The position numbers and the translations under genes are program-made. Positions 23,152 through 32,600 of a DNA stretch of 64,000 bases are shown piece after piece. The DNA is from Paenibacillus pinistramenti (GTDB lineage: Bacteria; Bacillota; Bacilli; Paenibacillales; Paenibacillaceae), in contig NZ_VAWG01000003.1 of assembly GCF_005869875.1 (NCBI RefSeq), forward strand, positions 186,001-250,000. Direction: 5' to 3'. The number at the start of each line of letters is the position of its first letter. Position 1 is the stretch's first letter. The notes under the pieces were generated by a model. That model did no database searches. It was not told where the DNA came from and saw only the letters and a list, made by a program, of their open reading frames with translations.

Positions 23152-23721
23152 TTGGCACAGTTATTTTTCAAATATGGAGCTATGAACAGTGGAAAATCGA
23201 TTGAAATTCTGAAAGTGGCCCACAATTATGAGGAGCAGAACAAGCCGGTGATGATCTTTACCTCTGCGGTGGACAACCGCGACGAGGTCGGCTTCGTATC
23301 CTCCCGGATCGGATTTCGCAGACAGGCTATTCCAATCTTTGAAGACAGCGACATTTATACAGAAGTCAAGGAGCATGATCCGAAGCCATACTGCGTGCTG
23401 GTGGATGAGTGCCAGTTCCTGAACGAGGCGAATATCAGACAGCTGGTCCGGATCGTGGATGAGCTGGATGTGCCGGTCATGGCGTTCGGTCTGAAAAATG
23501 ATTTTCAGAACGAGCTGTTCGAAGGCAGCCGCCTGATGCTCATTTATGCGGATAAAATAGAAGAAATGAAAACGATCTGCTGGTTCTGCGAACGTAAAGC
23601 GACGATGAACCTGCGCGTGGAGAACGGCAGACCCGTGTACACCGGGGAGCAGATTCAAATTGGCGGCAGTGAATCCTATTATCCGGTCTGCCGGAAATGC
23701 CACGCCAATCCTCCGCTGTAA
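23152..23721 (+). CDS. tdk: Thymidine kinase
   Basis: Phosphorylates thymidine to dTMP in the salvage pathway. The 189-residue protein starts at TTG 23152 behind AGAAAGGAAC. Walker A is [16 protein letters not shown], Walker B is [11 protein letters not shown], the lasso/substrate region ends in [11 protein letters not shown], and the structural zinc is bound by two Cys pairs ([10 protein letters not shown] and VCRKCHAN). Everything fits a type II (TK1-like) enzyme. It faces the dGTPase gene, with which it shares a terminator. Both act on the deoxynucleotide pool. Confidence 0.95.
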   Translation: MAQLFFKYGAMNSGKSIEILKVAHNYEEQNKPVMIFTSAVDNRDEVGFVSSRIGFRRQAIPIFEDSDIYTEVKEHDPKPYCVLVDECQFLNEANIRQLVRIVDELDVPVMAFGLKNDFQNELFEGSRLMLIYADKIEEMKTICWFCERKATMNLRVENGRPVYTGEQIQIGGSESYYPVCRKCHANPPL

Positions 23722-23805
23722 GCAGCGGCTTTTTATACGATTGGGTAGTGACCTTCCTGACGACAGCCCAGCGTCCCAATCCCCAGCCCTATTGAGCACA
23801 AAAAC

Positions 23806-23844
23806 AGCCCGGCTCCTGAACAACAGGAGATCCGGGCTTTATTA
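23806..23844. terminator. Bidirectional terminator between tdk and dGTPase
   Basis: AGCCCGG-CTCCTG and CAGGAG-AT-CCGGGCT pair around an AACAA loop, with TTTATTATT on the plus strand and TTTTTGTG on the minus strand. Confidence 0.88.
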
Positions 23845-23848
23845 TTCG

Positions 23849-25258
23849 CTAGTCCATGTCATAAATGGTGCCGACCTTCAGGCCGTACAGCTCATTATAG
23901 ATTTTCTCCGCATAAGCATCCGTCATGCCCGCGATATAATCAATGATCATATGCTCCCACGTCCAGATCGGATTCGGCCGCTGCTGATCCCGGTCAAAAC
24001 GCCGCAGCCAGTCGCCCGGAATGATCGATTTCGACGTTTCCGGATCGACAAAGGCGTCCCACAGCCGTTTGATCACCCACGCGCTGCGCTTCTGCAGCCG
24101 CTGCACTCTGAGATCGCGGATCATCGTTACCCATGCGAAGCTCTTGAGCACGCTGACGGTACGGAGCATGTCCTCATCTTCCCGGCCTTCTCTGACAAAT
24201 GTAACCTTCTTCCAGTCCCCGTCGCTGATGACGCCGAGGCTGCCGACAAACAGGCTGACCCAGTAGGATTTGACTTCGCGCCGGGTGCGGGAATAGTCAT
24301 GATCGCAGGTCGGCAGCTTGGCATTCCAGATCTTCAGGAAGCTGGTCAAAACCTCGTCCACCTTCACCAGCACCTGCTCCCGGCTCCACTCCTTCCAGAA
24401 GAGATCCTCCAGGGTCATAATCTTCTCGACAATGAGGCGCTGAATGTTGGCGTCCTTCAGAAAATGCTCGTGCACTTCGATTTTGCCTGCTTTAATCCCG
24501 TCCTCCAGATCATGTGCCGAATAAGCGATGTCATCGCACAAATCCATCAGCTGGGCTTCGAGCGTCTTCTTGCCGGCGGGGATGCCCCAGCGGTCCCGAA
24601 TAAAGGAGATGTATTCCCATTCATGAAGATACAGCCCCTTCTTATTTTCCGTGCCCGGGTAAGGGTATTTGTTGGTGCCTAGCAGCACCGCATCGGACAG
24701 GTTAAGCCCGTCGTGGCTCTCCCTTTTCTCCAGGAACATCATCAGCCTGAAGTTATGCGCGTTGCCTTCAAAATGCTCGTACTTGCGCCGGATCGCCTCT
24801 CTCGTATGCTCGGCCTCGGATGGGGAGACCTTGCGTCCCTTCAGCGACTGCCTGATCTTGTCTTCGATGAGGTTATGGAGAATGCCCTCCAGCACCTCTT
24901 CCCCTTTATGACCAAAGGGAGGATGTCCGAAATCATGGGAGATCGCTGCGCATTCCACGACCTCCGGGTCAATGATTAAACCGGGATGACCGGCCTTGTC
25001 CGTCTCCACCTCCGGATAGGTCCGCAGCAGGCTTCTCGCCGCTTCCCGCGCAATCTGCGCCACCTCGAGCGAATGGGTCAGCCTTGTCCGGTAATAATCG
25101 CCGGTACCCGCTCCAAACACCTGTGATTTCCCCTGCAGCCGTCTGAAGGTCGGAGAATGGATTAAACGGGAGTAGTCCCGCTCGTAGGTCGCCCGGCTGT
25201 TCTCTTGTCCGATATTATCCGGATACTGCCGGTGCTGTCTCAATTCCTGAATATTCAT
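23849..25258 (-). CDS. dgt: dGTP triphosphohydrolase (dGTPase), HD family
   Basis: A 469-residue HD-domain enzyme that splits dNTPs, dGTP in the type enzyme, into nucleoside and triphosphate. The N-terminal RDYSRLIHSPTFRRLQGKSQVF and RTRLTHSLEVAQIAREAARS supply the substrate and metal His, and CAAISHDFGHPPFGHKGEEVL supplies the HD pair. ATG 25258 is chosen because AGGAG sits nine bases upstream; a GTG at 25267 lies inside the SD spacing. It is convergent with tdk. The long C-terminal part (VLKSFAWVTMIRDLRVQRLQ) is normal for the longer dGTPase branch. Confidence 0.92.
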   Translation of the reverse strand: MNIQELRQHRQYPDNIGQENSRATYERDYSRLIHSPTFRRLQGKSQVFGAGTGDYYRTRLTHSLEVAQIAREAARSLLRTYPEVETDKAGHPGLIIDPEVVECAAISHDFGHPPFGHKGEEVLEGILHNLIEDKIRQSLKGRKVSPSEAEHTREAIRRKYEHFEGNAHNFRLMMFLEKRESHDGLNLSDAVLLGTNKYPYPGTENKKGLYLHEWEYISFIRDRWGIPAGKKTLEAQLMDLCDDIAYSAHDLEDGIKAGKIEVHEHFLKDANIQRLIVEKIMTLEDLFWKEWSREQVLVKVDEVLTSFLKIWNAKLPTCDHDYSRTRREVKSYWVSLFVGSLGVISDGDWKKVTFVREGREDEDMLRTVSVLKSFAWVTMIRDLRVQRLQKRSAWVIKRLWDAFVDPETSKSIIPGDWLRRFDRDQQRPNPIWTWEHMIIDYIAGMTDAYAEKIYNELYGLKVGTIYDMD

Positions 25259-25519
25259 GCGCCGCACTCCTCTTTATTTGCCAAGCTCTGTACAGAGCTG
25301 CTTCTAACCTTAATTTGGTTGACAGGCATCCGTTTATTGGGTTTCTTCCTTAACCGTCTGGTTCTCGCTTTATGCTATTGTAGCCGCGCGCCGGCTGAAC
25401 ATAAAGCCTTATTTTTCATAGAACGTTTTCATCCGGCCCAGATCCCGATACAATAAGGAAGATAACCGATATTCAATCAAAAATAATCCGATCCGACGGC
25501 AGAAAGAGGAGGATTCCGC

Positions 25520-25732
25520 GTGCCGATTACGAGAGAGCTTCTAACGGATGCCGACTTCGAGGAAGCGGCCGAGCGCAGGCAGCGCATCCGTGTGTTTCGG
25601 GACGATCATCTGATCGATTCCAATACGGTAGTCATCCGTTATACGGACGAGACGATCATTACGCAGACCGGTGTCAGCGATGTCACTTACCATCCGCGCC
25701 GGGAATGCCAGTTTTACGAAATCCGCAAATAA
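25520..25732 (+). CDS. Small conserved hypothetical protein
   Basis: A 70-residue acidic-then-mixed protein starting at GTG 25520 with AGAGGAGG eight bases upstream. It begins with an acidic helix (LTDADFEEAAERRQRIRVFR) and continues with short beta-like stretches (TVVIRYTDETIITQTGVSDVTYH). I recognise no family. It lies 19 bp before the sulfurtransferase gene in the same direction and is probably in an operon with it. Confidence 0.65.
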   Translation: MPITRELLTDADFEEAAERRQRIRVFRDDHLIDSNTVVIRYTDETIITQTGVSDVTYHPRRECQFYEIRK

Positions 25733-25751
25733 AGGAGGCGCTTGAATCCCT

Positions 25752-26603
25752 ATGGAACTCATTGTATCCAAAAAATGGCTGCTTGCACGCATGTATGAAC
25801 CTGACGTGGTAATTGTCGACTGCCGGTTTGACCTGTCCGATCCGGATGCCGGACGCCGGAGCTTTGAAGAGAGCCATATTCCGGGCGCTGTCTTTCTGGA
25901 TATTGAACAAGACTTGTCCGCCCCAGTCTCCGAGCATGGAGGACGCCATCCCCTGCCCGATCCAGAGGAGCTCGCGGCCCGCTTCCGCAAAGCCGGTATC
26001 AGCAATGAGTCCCGGGTCATCGCTTATGACGACCAGGGCGGCATGTATGCGGCCCGACTCTGGTGGCTGCTGCGCTGGCTGGGCCACGATAACGCGGCTG
26101 TGCTGGACGAGGGTTTCTCTGCCTGGAAAAATGGCGGGTATCCCGTAACCTCTGATACCCGGATCATCGTGCCGGCCTCCTTTGTCCCGGACATCCGGCC
26201 GTCCATGGTCGCCGCGATGCAGGATGTCCGGCAGTCGCTTGGCAGCGGCCGGGTGCTGCTTGTCGACTCCCGTGACGAAAGCCGCTACGCCGGCGAACAC
26301 GAGCCGCTCGACAAGAAAGCCGGGCATATCCCGGGCGCCATGAACCGGTTCTGGAAGCAGCTGTTCCAGAGCGGCAGCGGTGCCTGGAAAGCGGAGAGCG
26401 AGCTCCGCAGCCAGCTGGAGCCGGTGACGGAAGCGCTCAGCCAGAAGCGCGAAGTAATCGTCTACTGCGGCTCCGGCATCAGCGCAGCACCGAACGTGCT
26501 GGCGCTGCATCTGCTTGGCTACCCGCAGGTGAAGCTGTACTCGGGAAGCTGGTCCGATTGGATCAGCTATGACGAGAATCCTGTGGCTGTGGGGAGAGAG
26601 TAA
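25752..26603 (+). CDS. Tandem-rhodanese sulfurtransferase
   Basis: A 283-residue two-domain rhodanese. The N-terminal domain (VVIVDCRFDLSDPDAGRRSFEESHIPGAVFLDIEQDLSA) lacks the catalytic Cys, as usual. The C-terminal domain has VLLVDSRDESRYAGEHEPLDKKAGHIPGAMNRFW and the active-site loop VIVYCGSGISAAPNVLAL, where the Cys carries the persulfide. It is close to thiosulfate or 3-mercaptopyruvate sulfurtransferases; the CGSGI loop type favours the mercaptopyruvate side but does not prove it. It is cytoplasmic. A strong terminator follows directly. Confidence 0.93.
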   Translation: MELIVSKKWLLARMYEPDVVIVDCRFDLSDPDAGRRSFEESHIPGAVFLDIEQDLSAPVSEHGGRHPLPDPEELAARFRKAGISNESRVIAYDDQGGMYAARLWWLLRWLGHDNAAVLDEGFSAWKNGGYPVTSDTRIIVPASFVPDIRPSMVAAMQDVRQSLGSGRVLLVDSRDESRYAGEHEPLDKKAGHIPGAMNRFWKQLFQSGSGAWKAESELRSQLEPVTEALSQKREVIVYCGSGISAAPNVLALHLLGYPQVKLYSGSWSDWISYDENPVAVGRE

Positions 26604-26620
26604 GCCCATAGCAGCGTAAA

Positions 26621-26643
26621 AAGCCCGCGCAGTGCGCGGGCTT
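26621..26643. terminator. Bidirectional terminator between rhodanese gene and narI
   Basis: A perfect AAGCCCGCGC-AGT-GCGCGGGCTT dyad. The minus strand continues TTTACGC and the plus strand CTTTCAT. It can end the rhodanese transcript and, from the other side, the nar operon. Confidence 0.88.
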
Positions 26644-26727
26644 CTTTCATGCCATTAAGGCGATATGGCCAGGGATTCCAGCCGTAAAGCCTTAGGCCAA
26701 TAACGCGGTTATATGTAGCAATGCAGC

Positions 26728-26772
26728 GATTCCCAGCAGCGATTCACGTCAGCGATTCACGTCAGCGATTCC
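26728..26772. repeat. Short CAGCGATTC repeat
   Basis: CAGCGATTC occurs four times at about 15-bp intervals between the rhodanese terminator and the end of narI. The copies differ slightly in the spacer (CCAG, ACGT, ACGT). No function is apparent. Confidence 0.7.
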
Positions 26773-26805
26773 CAAGAGAAATTACGCACTCCCCGCTCTC
26801 GTCCG

Positions 26806-27504
26806 CTAAATTTTGGTTTTGCGTTTAAATCCGCTGCGGGAGCGGTACTGCTGGGGCGCCCGCGCAGGATACCTTACCGGAAGCGAGAACATATGCACCA
26901 GCTTCGTGAACGGGATCGAGGCGAACAGCACAAACGCTGCGATGATATGAACCTGGAACAGGAGCGGAACATCACGCATCAGCTCAACCTGCGGCCTGAA
27001 CACAAACAGGCTTCTGAACCAAGGGCCGATGGAAGTCCGGTACTCATAGGTAACCACGGTGAGATTGTACACCAGCGTCATGTAGGTTCCCATCCCTGCG
27101 ACAATCAGAAGCAGGGTTACCGTGAAGAAGTCGGCAAAGGTAGCATGGATGCGAACGCGGTTGTTGGCGATTTTTCTAATCAGCAGGAAGATCAGCCCGA
27201 GCACGACCATCACGCCCGCCAATCCGCCGCCTATTATCGCAAAGGTGTGGTAGAGTTCGTCCGACACCCCCATCGCTTCGTAAACCCCCCGGGGAATCAG
27301 CACCCCCATGACATGGCCGATGAAGGCGAAGATAATTCCATAGTGAAAGATCGTGGAGCCCATCCTCAGCCATTTCTTCTCAAAAATTTCCGTCGAAGGC
27401 GCCGCCCAGGTGGTCTGGCGGAAAGCAAACCGGTAAAGCAGCCCTACAACCATGATGGTTATTGTGATATATGGGAAGATGACCCACCAAAAGGTCTCGG
27501 TCAT
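26806..27504 (-). CDS. narI: Respiratory nitrate reductase, gamma subunit (cytochrome b)
   Basis: The membrane subunit that oxidises menaquinol and passes electrons through two b haems to NarH. The 232-residue protein has five membrane helices. Candidate haem-ligand histidines lie in IFHYGIIFAFIGHVMGV and, in the fourth and fifth helices, FQVHIIAAFVLF and FTKLVHMFSLP. The short cytoplasmic tail is Arg-rich (RYPARAPQQYRSRSGFKRK). ATG 27504 has GGAGGATT upstream. It is the last gene of narGHJI, 13 bp after narJ. Confidence 0.95.
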   Translation of the reverse strand: MTETFWWVIFPYITITIMVVGLLYRFAFRQTTWAAPSTEIFEKKWLRMGSTIFHYGIIFAFIGHVMGVLIPRGVYEAMGVSDELYHTFAIIGGGLAGVMVVLGLIFLLIRKIANNRVRIHATFADFFTVTLLLIVAGMGTYMTLVYNLTVVTYEYRTSIGPWFRSLFVFRPQVELMRDVPLLFQVHIIAAFVLFASIPFTKLVHMFSLPVRYPARAPQQYRSRSGFKRKTKI

Positions 27505-27517
27505 ATTAATCCTCCAT

Positions 27518-28174
27518 TCATTTGCACATTTTCATGTCCATTAGCGGCCTGTCGGAGGCAGCCATTCCGTCCATTCCATATAAAATCGGATACGGCATAT
27601 CGTCCAGATCGGCCTTCTCTCTGGCTTGCTCCAGCTTCTCGACATCCTCGGCTGACGGTTCGCCGAACACCTCGCTGACCAGCAGCCCGAAGAACGGCGC
27701 ATAAAGATTCTCATCCGGCAGGTGCCGGGCAATCCGTTTGGTTGTGACCGCCAGACGGCGGCGGAGCGCCTTCAGGTGGACATTTTCCGGTGCAGCGGCA
27801 ACCAGCTCGTACAGCGCCGGCAGATAATCGGCCAGTTCTCCATCAGCCAGCCCGAAGCCTGCATCCGAAATAATGTGCTGAAGCAGGATAAGCGCCGGAC
27901 CCCGGTCACGGCTGTCTCCCAGCTCATGAGCGGTCAGGTATAAGCCGGTTGCTTCCGTCCAGTCAAAAGTATTCACATAGATTTCCCTCAGTTCCTGCAG
28001 AGAGCGCTTCTGCAGCTCCATCATGGCGCCAAGAAGCCTCTGGCTGCCTTCGCTCCCGTCTGTCTCTTCTTCGGCGGCTTCAATCAGCTCACCCAGCTCT
28101 TCCGGGAAGGAATCTCCCGGATAGCTGAGCACCCTCGACACGGCGGCTAAGATGAAACGCTGGTCATCATTCAC
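27518..28174 (-). CDS. narJ: Nitrate reductase assembly chaperone
   Basis: A TorD/NarJ-family chaperone that holds NarG until the molybdenum cofactor is inserted and the complex reaches NarI. The 218-residue protein is all-helical and acidic. Family landmarks are AAVSRVLSYPGDSFPEELGEL near the N-terminus, REIYVNTFDWTEATGLYLTAHELGDSRDRG, and LPDELYAPFFGLL-like segments later. GTG 28174 overlaps the narH stop by four bases (GTGA). It is somewhat longer than Bacillus NarJ (about 184). Confidence 0.95.
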   Translation of the reverse strand: MNDDQRFILAAVSRVLSYPGDSFPEELGELIEAAEEETDGSEGSQRLLGAMMELQKRSLQELREIYVNTFDWTEATGLYLTAHELGDSRDRGPALILLQHIISDAGFGLADGELADYLPALYELVAAAPENVHLKALRRRLAVTTKRIARHLPDENLYAPFFGLLVSEVFGEPSAEDVEKLEQAREKADLDDMPYPILYGMDGMAASDRPLMDMKMCK

Positions 28175-29670
28175 ATGCTATTCTCCTCTCGGGAAGGATA
28201 TTGGAACATACCTTCCGGCGGGGCAATATCCTCAATGCTGCATGCCCCCTGCTTATAATGAAGCTGGTCATCCATCTCACGGCGGCCGGTAGGAATGACG
28301 AACCGTTCATTGTATTTCGCCACTGCGAACAGCCGGGCCATCTCCTCGATCTCTTCCTCCGTCATTCCCGATTCCTCCAGCAGCTGGCTGTGCTTCAGCT
28401 TATCCATGCCTCCGACTGACTTGTCCCGCATATGCACGCGCATGGATGTCATCTTCAGCAGGACCCTGCGGATTACGCTCGTATCTCCCGCTGTTAGAAG
28501 CGAAGCGAGATATTCCATCGGGATACGCATCTGGTCCACAGCAGGAATATAGTGATCGGTCTGAAGCCCCTCTTCCTCAATATGATTCATGATCGGGCTG
28601 AGCGGCGGCACATACCAGACCATCGGCAGCGTCCGGTATTCCGGATGCAGCGGCAGGGCAACCTTCCACTTCATCGCCAGCTTATAGACCGGGGACTGCT
28701 GCGCGGCGCTGATCCAGGATTCATTGATCCCCGAGAGGCGGGCTGCCTCAATGACCTCGGGATCGAACGGGTCCTTGAACACGGCAAGCTGGGATTCATA
28801 CAAATCCTGCGGATTCTCTACAGACGCGGCTTCTTTGACTTTATCCGCATCATACAGAACCACACCGATATACCGGATCCGGCCTACACAGGTCTCCGAG
28901 CAGATGGTCGGAAGGCCCGCTTCCGTCCGCGGATAGCAGAAATTGCATTTCTCGGCCTTATGGGTGTTCCAGTTGTAATAGACCTTGTGGTACGGGCATC
29001 CGTTCATGCAGAACCGCCAGCCCCGGCAGGCATCCTGGTCGACCAGGACAATGCCGTCCTCATCCCGTTTGTAGAGTGCGCCCGAAGGGCACGAAGCTAC
29101 GCAGGACGGATTCAGGCAGTGCTCGCAGATCCGCGGCAGGTACATCATGAAGGTCTTCTCATACTCCATTGCGATATGCTCCTGCAGCTTCTGAACGTTA
29201 GGATCCAGAGGAACCACTTCGCTGCCGCCGGCAAGGTCATCATCCCAGTTGGGTCCCCACTCGGGCTTGTCGATATACTCTCCAGTAATCATGGACATCG
29301 GTCTTGCCACAGGCAGGGAATTGCGCTTCGGGCTGTGAATCAGGCTGTCATAGTCATAGGTCCAGGGTTCATAGAAATCATCCAGCTTGGCCATGTCAGG
29401 GTTATAAAAAATATTGGCAAGCTTCGTGATCGGCCCGCCTGCCCGCAGCGACAGGCGCCCGTTCCGGAGAACCCAGCCTCCCTTGTATTTCCCGGTATCC
29501 TCCCAGGACTTGGGATAACCCGGGCCTGGACGGGTCTCCACGTTGTTGAACCACATATATTCCGCTCCCGGACGGTTCGTCCAGGTGTTCTTGCAGGTAA
29601 CCGAGCACGTATGGCACCCGATACATTTGTCAAGATTCATCACCATGGCGACTTGCGCTTTAATCCTCAA
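28171..29670 (-). CDS. narH: Respiratory nitrate reductase, beta subunit (Fe-S)
   Basis: The electron-transfer subunit with one 3Fe-4S and three 4Fe-4S clusters. The 499-residue protein shows four Cys groups: DKCIGCHTCSVTCKNTW, ICEHCLNPSCVASCPSG, ACRGWRFCMNGCPYH (the Trp in place of a Cys makes the 3Fe-4S site) and AEKCNFCYPR...TICSETCVGR. Translation starts at TTG 29670 inside the end of narG, eight bases after a perfect AGGAGGT. This coupling keeps NarG and NarH balanced. It is cytoplasmic, bound to NarI. Confidence 0.97.
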   Translation of the reverse strand: MRIKAQVAMVMNLDKCIGCHTCSVTCKNTWTNRPGAEYMWFNNVETRPGPGYPKSWEDTGKYKGGWVLRNGRLSLRAGGPITKLANIFYNPDMAKLDDFYEPWTYDYDSLIHSPKRNSLPVARPMSMITGEYIDKPEWGPNWDDDLAGGSEVVPLDPNVQKLQEHIAMEYEKTFMMYLPRICEHCLNPSCVASCPSGALYKRDEDGIVLVDQDACRGWRFCMNGCPYHKVYYNWNTHKAEKCNFCYPRTEAGLPTICSETCVGRIRYIGVVLYDADKVKEAASVENPQDLYESQLAVFKDPFDPEVIEAARLSGINESWISAAQQSPVYKLAMKWKVALPLHPEYRTLPMVWYVPPLSPIMNHIEEEGLQTDHYIPAVDQMRIPMEYLASLLTAGDTSVIRRVLLKMTSMRVHMRDKSVGGMDKLKHSQLLEESGMTEEEIEEMARLFAVAKYNERFVIPTGRREMDDQLHYKQGACSIEDIAPPEGMFQYPSREENSM

Positions 29671-32600
29671 GCCAATCCACCTCCTTAAGCGGTCTGATAA
29701 TCGTTACGGTATCCCTCTGGCTGCCTGTCGGTCCATAGTAGTTGAACCCGTAGCTGAGCTGGGAATAACCTCCGATCATATGGGTAGGTTTCAGCGTAAT
29801 CCGCGTTACACTGTTGTGAGTGCCGCCGCGTTTCTTATTGATGCTTGTTCCCGGCACCCCCATCGTCCGGTCCTGGGCATGATACATGTAGGCAATTCCT
29901 TCTGGTATCCGGTACGTCGTTACCGCCCTGGCCACAACCACTCCGTTCCGGTTGTACACCTCAATCCAGTCGTTATCCTTCACCCCGATGGAAGCGGCGT
30001 CCTTCTCGTTCATCCAGACAACCTGCCAGCCCCGGAACAGGGTAGCCATTTGGTTCGTCTCGGTAAACATTGTATGAATCCCCCACTTCTGATGGGGAGT
30101 CAGGTACCGGATGGTCAGAGACTTGCCGGAATTGGCGACTTCCTTCTCTCCCTTCAGGAACGGCACATGGAACAGCGGAGGAAGATAAAGCGGAAGTCCC
30201 TCTCCAAAGTCAAGAATCATCTCATGATCAAGATAGAAGCTCTGCCGGCCGGTTACCGTCCGCCACGGAATGCTGTATTCCGTATTCAGCGTAAAAGGAG
30301 AATAGCGCCTGTTGTCCTTCTCCAGGCCGCTCCATACCGGGGCAGAAATCGCCTGCCTTGGCTGCGCCGTAATATCTGCGAGCGTGTAGGCATCTTCCTC
30401 CCGCGGCTCCGCGATTCCTGTCAGCTTCTTGCCGGTCTGCGCCTCCATGGACTTCCAGCCTTCAACCGCGCGCTGTCCATTGGTCGCTCCGGACATCAGC
30501 AGAATGGCTTCAATCGCCTGTCTGTCACTGTACAGATCCGGGCAGCCTTTGCCGACGCCTTCCTTTCTGGAAATGCCGAGACGTTCCCCGAGTTCCCGGT
30601 AGACTTTCTCCCCCGGAATCTTTACGCCTTTGGAGCCGTAGCCCTTCTTGATATTCGGCCCAACCGTGATCATCTTCTCGTAGACGTTCGGGTAATCGCG
30701 CTCTACAATCTGGAACACCGGCATGGTCTTGCCCGGAATCGGCAGCACGTCGCCCTTGCGCCAATCCCTGATTTTGCCGTGGACCTGGGCGATCTCGTTC
30801 GGCGTGTCATGCGCAAGCGGCGACATGATGACATCCTCCGTCTTCGGAAGATGCTGCGCAGCGAGCTCGGAGAACACTTTTGCAATTTCCCGGAAGGTAT
30901 CCCAGTCGCTCTTGGCCTGCCAAGGCGGGGAGATCGCCGGATTAAACGGGTGCACGAACGGGTGCATATCCGTACTGCTCAAATCATGCTTCTCATACCA
31001 GGTCGCAGCTGGCAGCACAATGTCCGAGAACAGCCCCGAGCTGGTCATCCGGAAATCCATCGCCACGAACAAATCCGTCTTCCCTTCAGGCGGGATGTCG
31101 TCCGTATGCACATCTTCCGGCCGCCAGGAATGGGCTGTATCCGTCAGCACTTGATTTTCCGCACCGATCAGATGCTTGGCAAAATACTCGTGTCCCTTCC
31201 CGCTGTCACCCAGCAGGTTGGACCGCCAGTTAAAGAACACGCGCGGGAAGTTGCGAGGATCATTCGGATGCTCGATCGCCCACTGGATCTCATCCTTCGC
31301 CGCACGGGAAGCGATATGATCGGCCGCCTCCTGATCCGACTGCGCCCCGCTCTCGCGTGCTTCCCTCACCAGGTCAATCGAGTTCTGTGTAAATTGCGGG
31401 AAGGAAGGAAGCCAGCCGAGCCGCGCAGCCATGGCGTTCACGTCTGCGGGGTGCATTTTGTTGTAGCGGCCGCCCCACGGCGTCGTCTCCTCCTCATTTA
31501 CACGTGATTCATACCGGAACTGCTCTGTTGCAAAATAGAAGAACGAAGTGCCGTTCTGCAGCCGTGCCGGCCTTGTCCAGTCTCCGGCAAAAGCGATCTG
31601 CTGCCAGCCTTCCAGCGGCCGGACTTTCTCCTGCCCGACATAGTGGGCCCAGCCGCCGCCGTTAACGCCTTGCGAGCCTGTCAGCAGCACCAGGTTCAGA
31701 ATGGCGCGGTAGATCTGATCGCTGTGATACCAGTGGTTCGTCCCGCCGCCCATGGCAATCATGGATTTGCCGCCGGTCTTAGCGGCGTTATCGGCGAATT
31801 CCCTGGCCACCTGGATGACGTGGGACTTCTTCACTCCAGTAATCGCTTCCTGCCAAGCCGGAGTATACGGCTTAGGATCGTCATAATCCGCCGGATAATC
31901 GCCCGGGAGGTTCCTGCCGACGCCAACATGGGCCATCATGAGATCATAGACGGTCGTGACCTTCAGGATTCCCCCGTCTGCTGTCCGCAGTTGCTTCACC
32001 GGAACGCCGCGGCGGACCAGCTCTCCTTCCCGCTCCGCGAAATAAGGGAAGTCCACCATCACGATCTCGTCACTGGAATCCAGGAAGGACAGCCTTGGAT
32101 CAACAGGTGTGCCGTCCGGTCTTTCCAGGTCGAGGTTCCAGCTGCTTCCCTGGTCCCACCTGAAGCCCTGGCTTCCGTTTGGTGCATACGGCGAATCGGA
32201 CAGCTCGTCCCACACCAGGGTTTTCCACTCTGACAGCTCCTGATTGTCCTGAAGATCGGACGCCCGAAGGAAGCGGTCTGAACGGTTTCCGGACTCCTCC
32301 TCCTTGATCATGACCAGGAACGGAAGGTCGGTAAATTTCTTTACATAACCCTGAAAATAAGGAACCTGCTGATCCGCGTAAAATTCCTTCAGAATGACAT
32401 GAGTCATCGCCATCGCCAGCGCTCCGTCTGTGCCGACGCGCGCAGGAAGCCATAAATCCGCGAATTTCTCATATTCCGCATAATCCGGGCTCACGCCAAC
32501 GACCTTCGTTCCGTTGTATCTTGCCTCGACCATGAAATGGGCGTCCGGTGTACGGGTCTGCGGGAGATTCGTTCCCCAGATGATAAAGTACTTGGCATTG

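Noticed and set aside
29543..31507. 654-codon open frame on the plus strand opposite narH and narG
   Set aside because: It is antisense to two certain genes, has no SD at its start and no recognisable domain. Long antisense frames are expected in GC-rich coding DNA.
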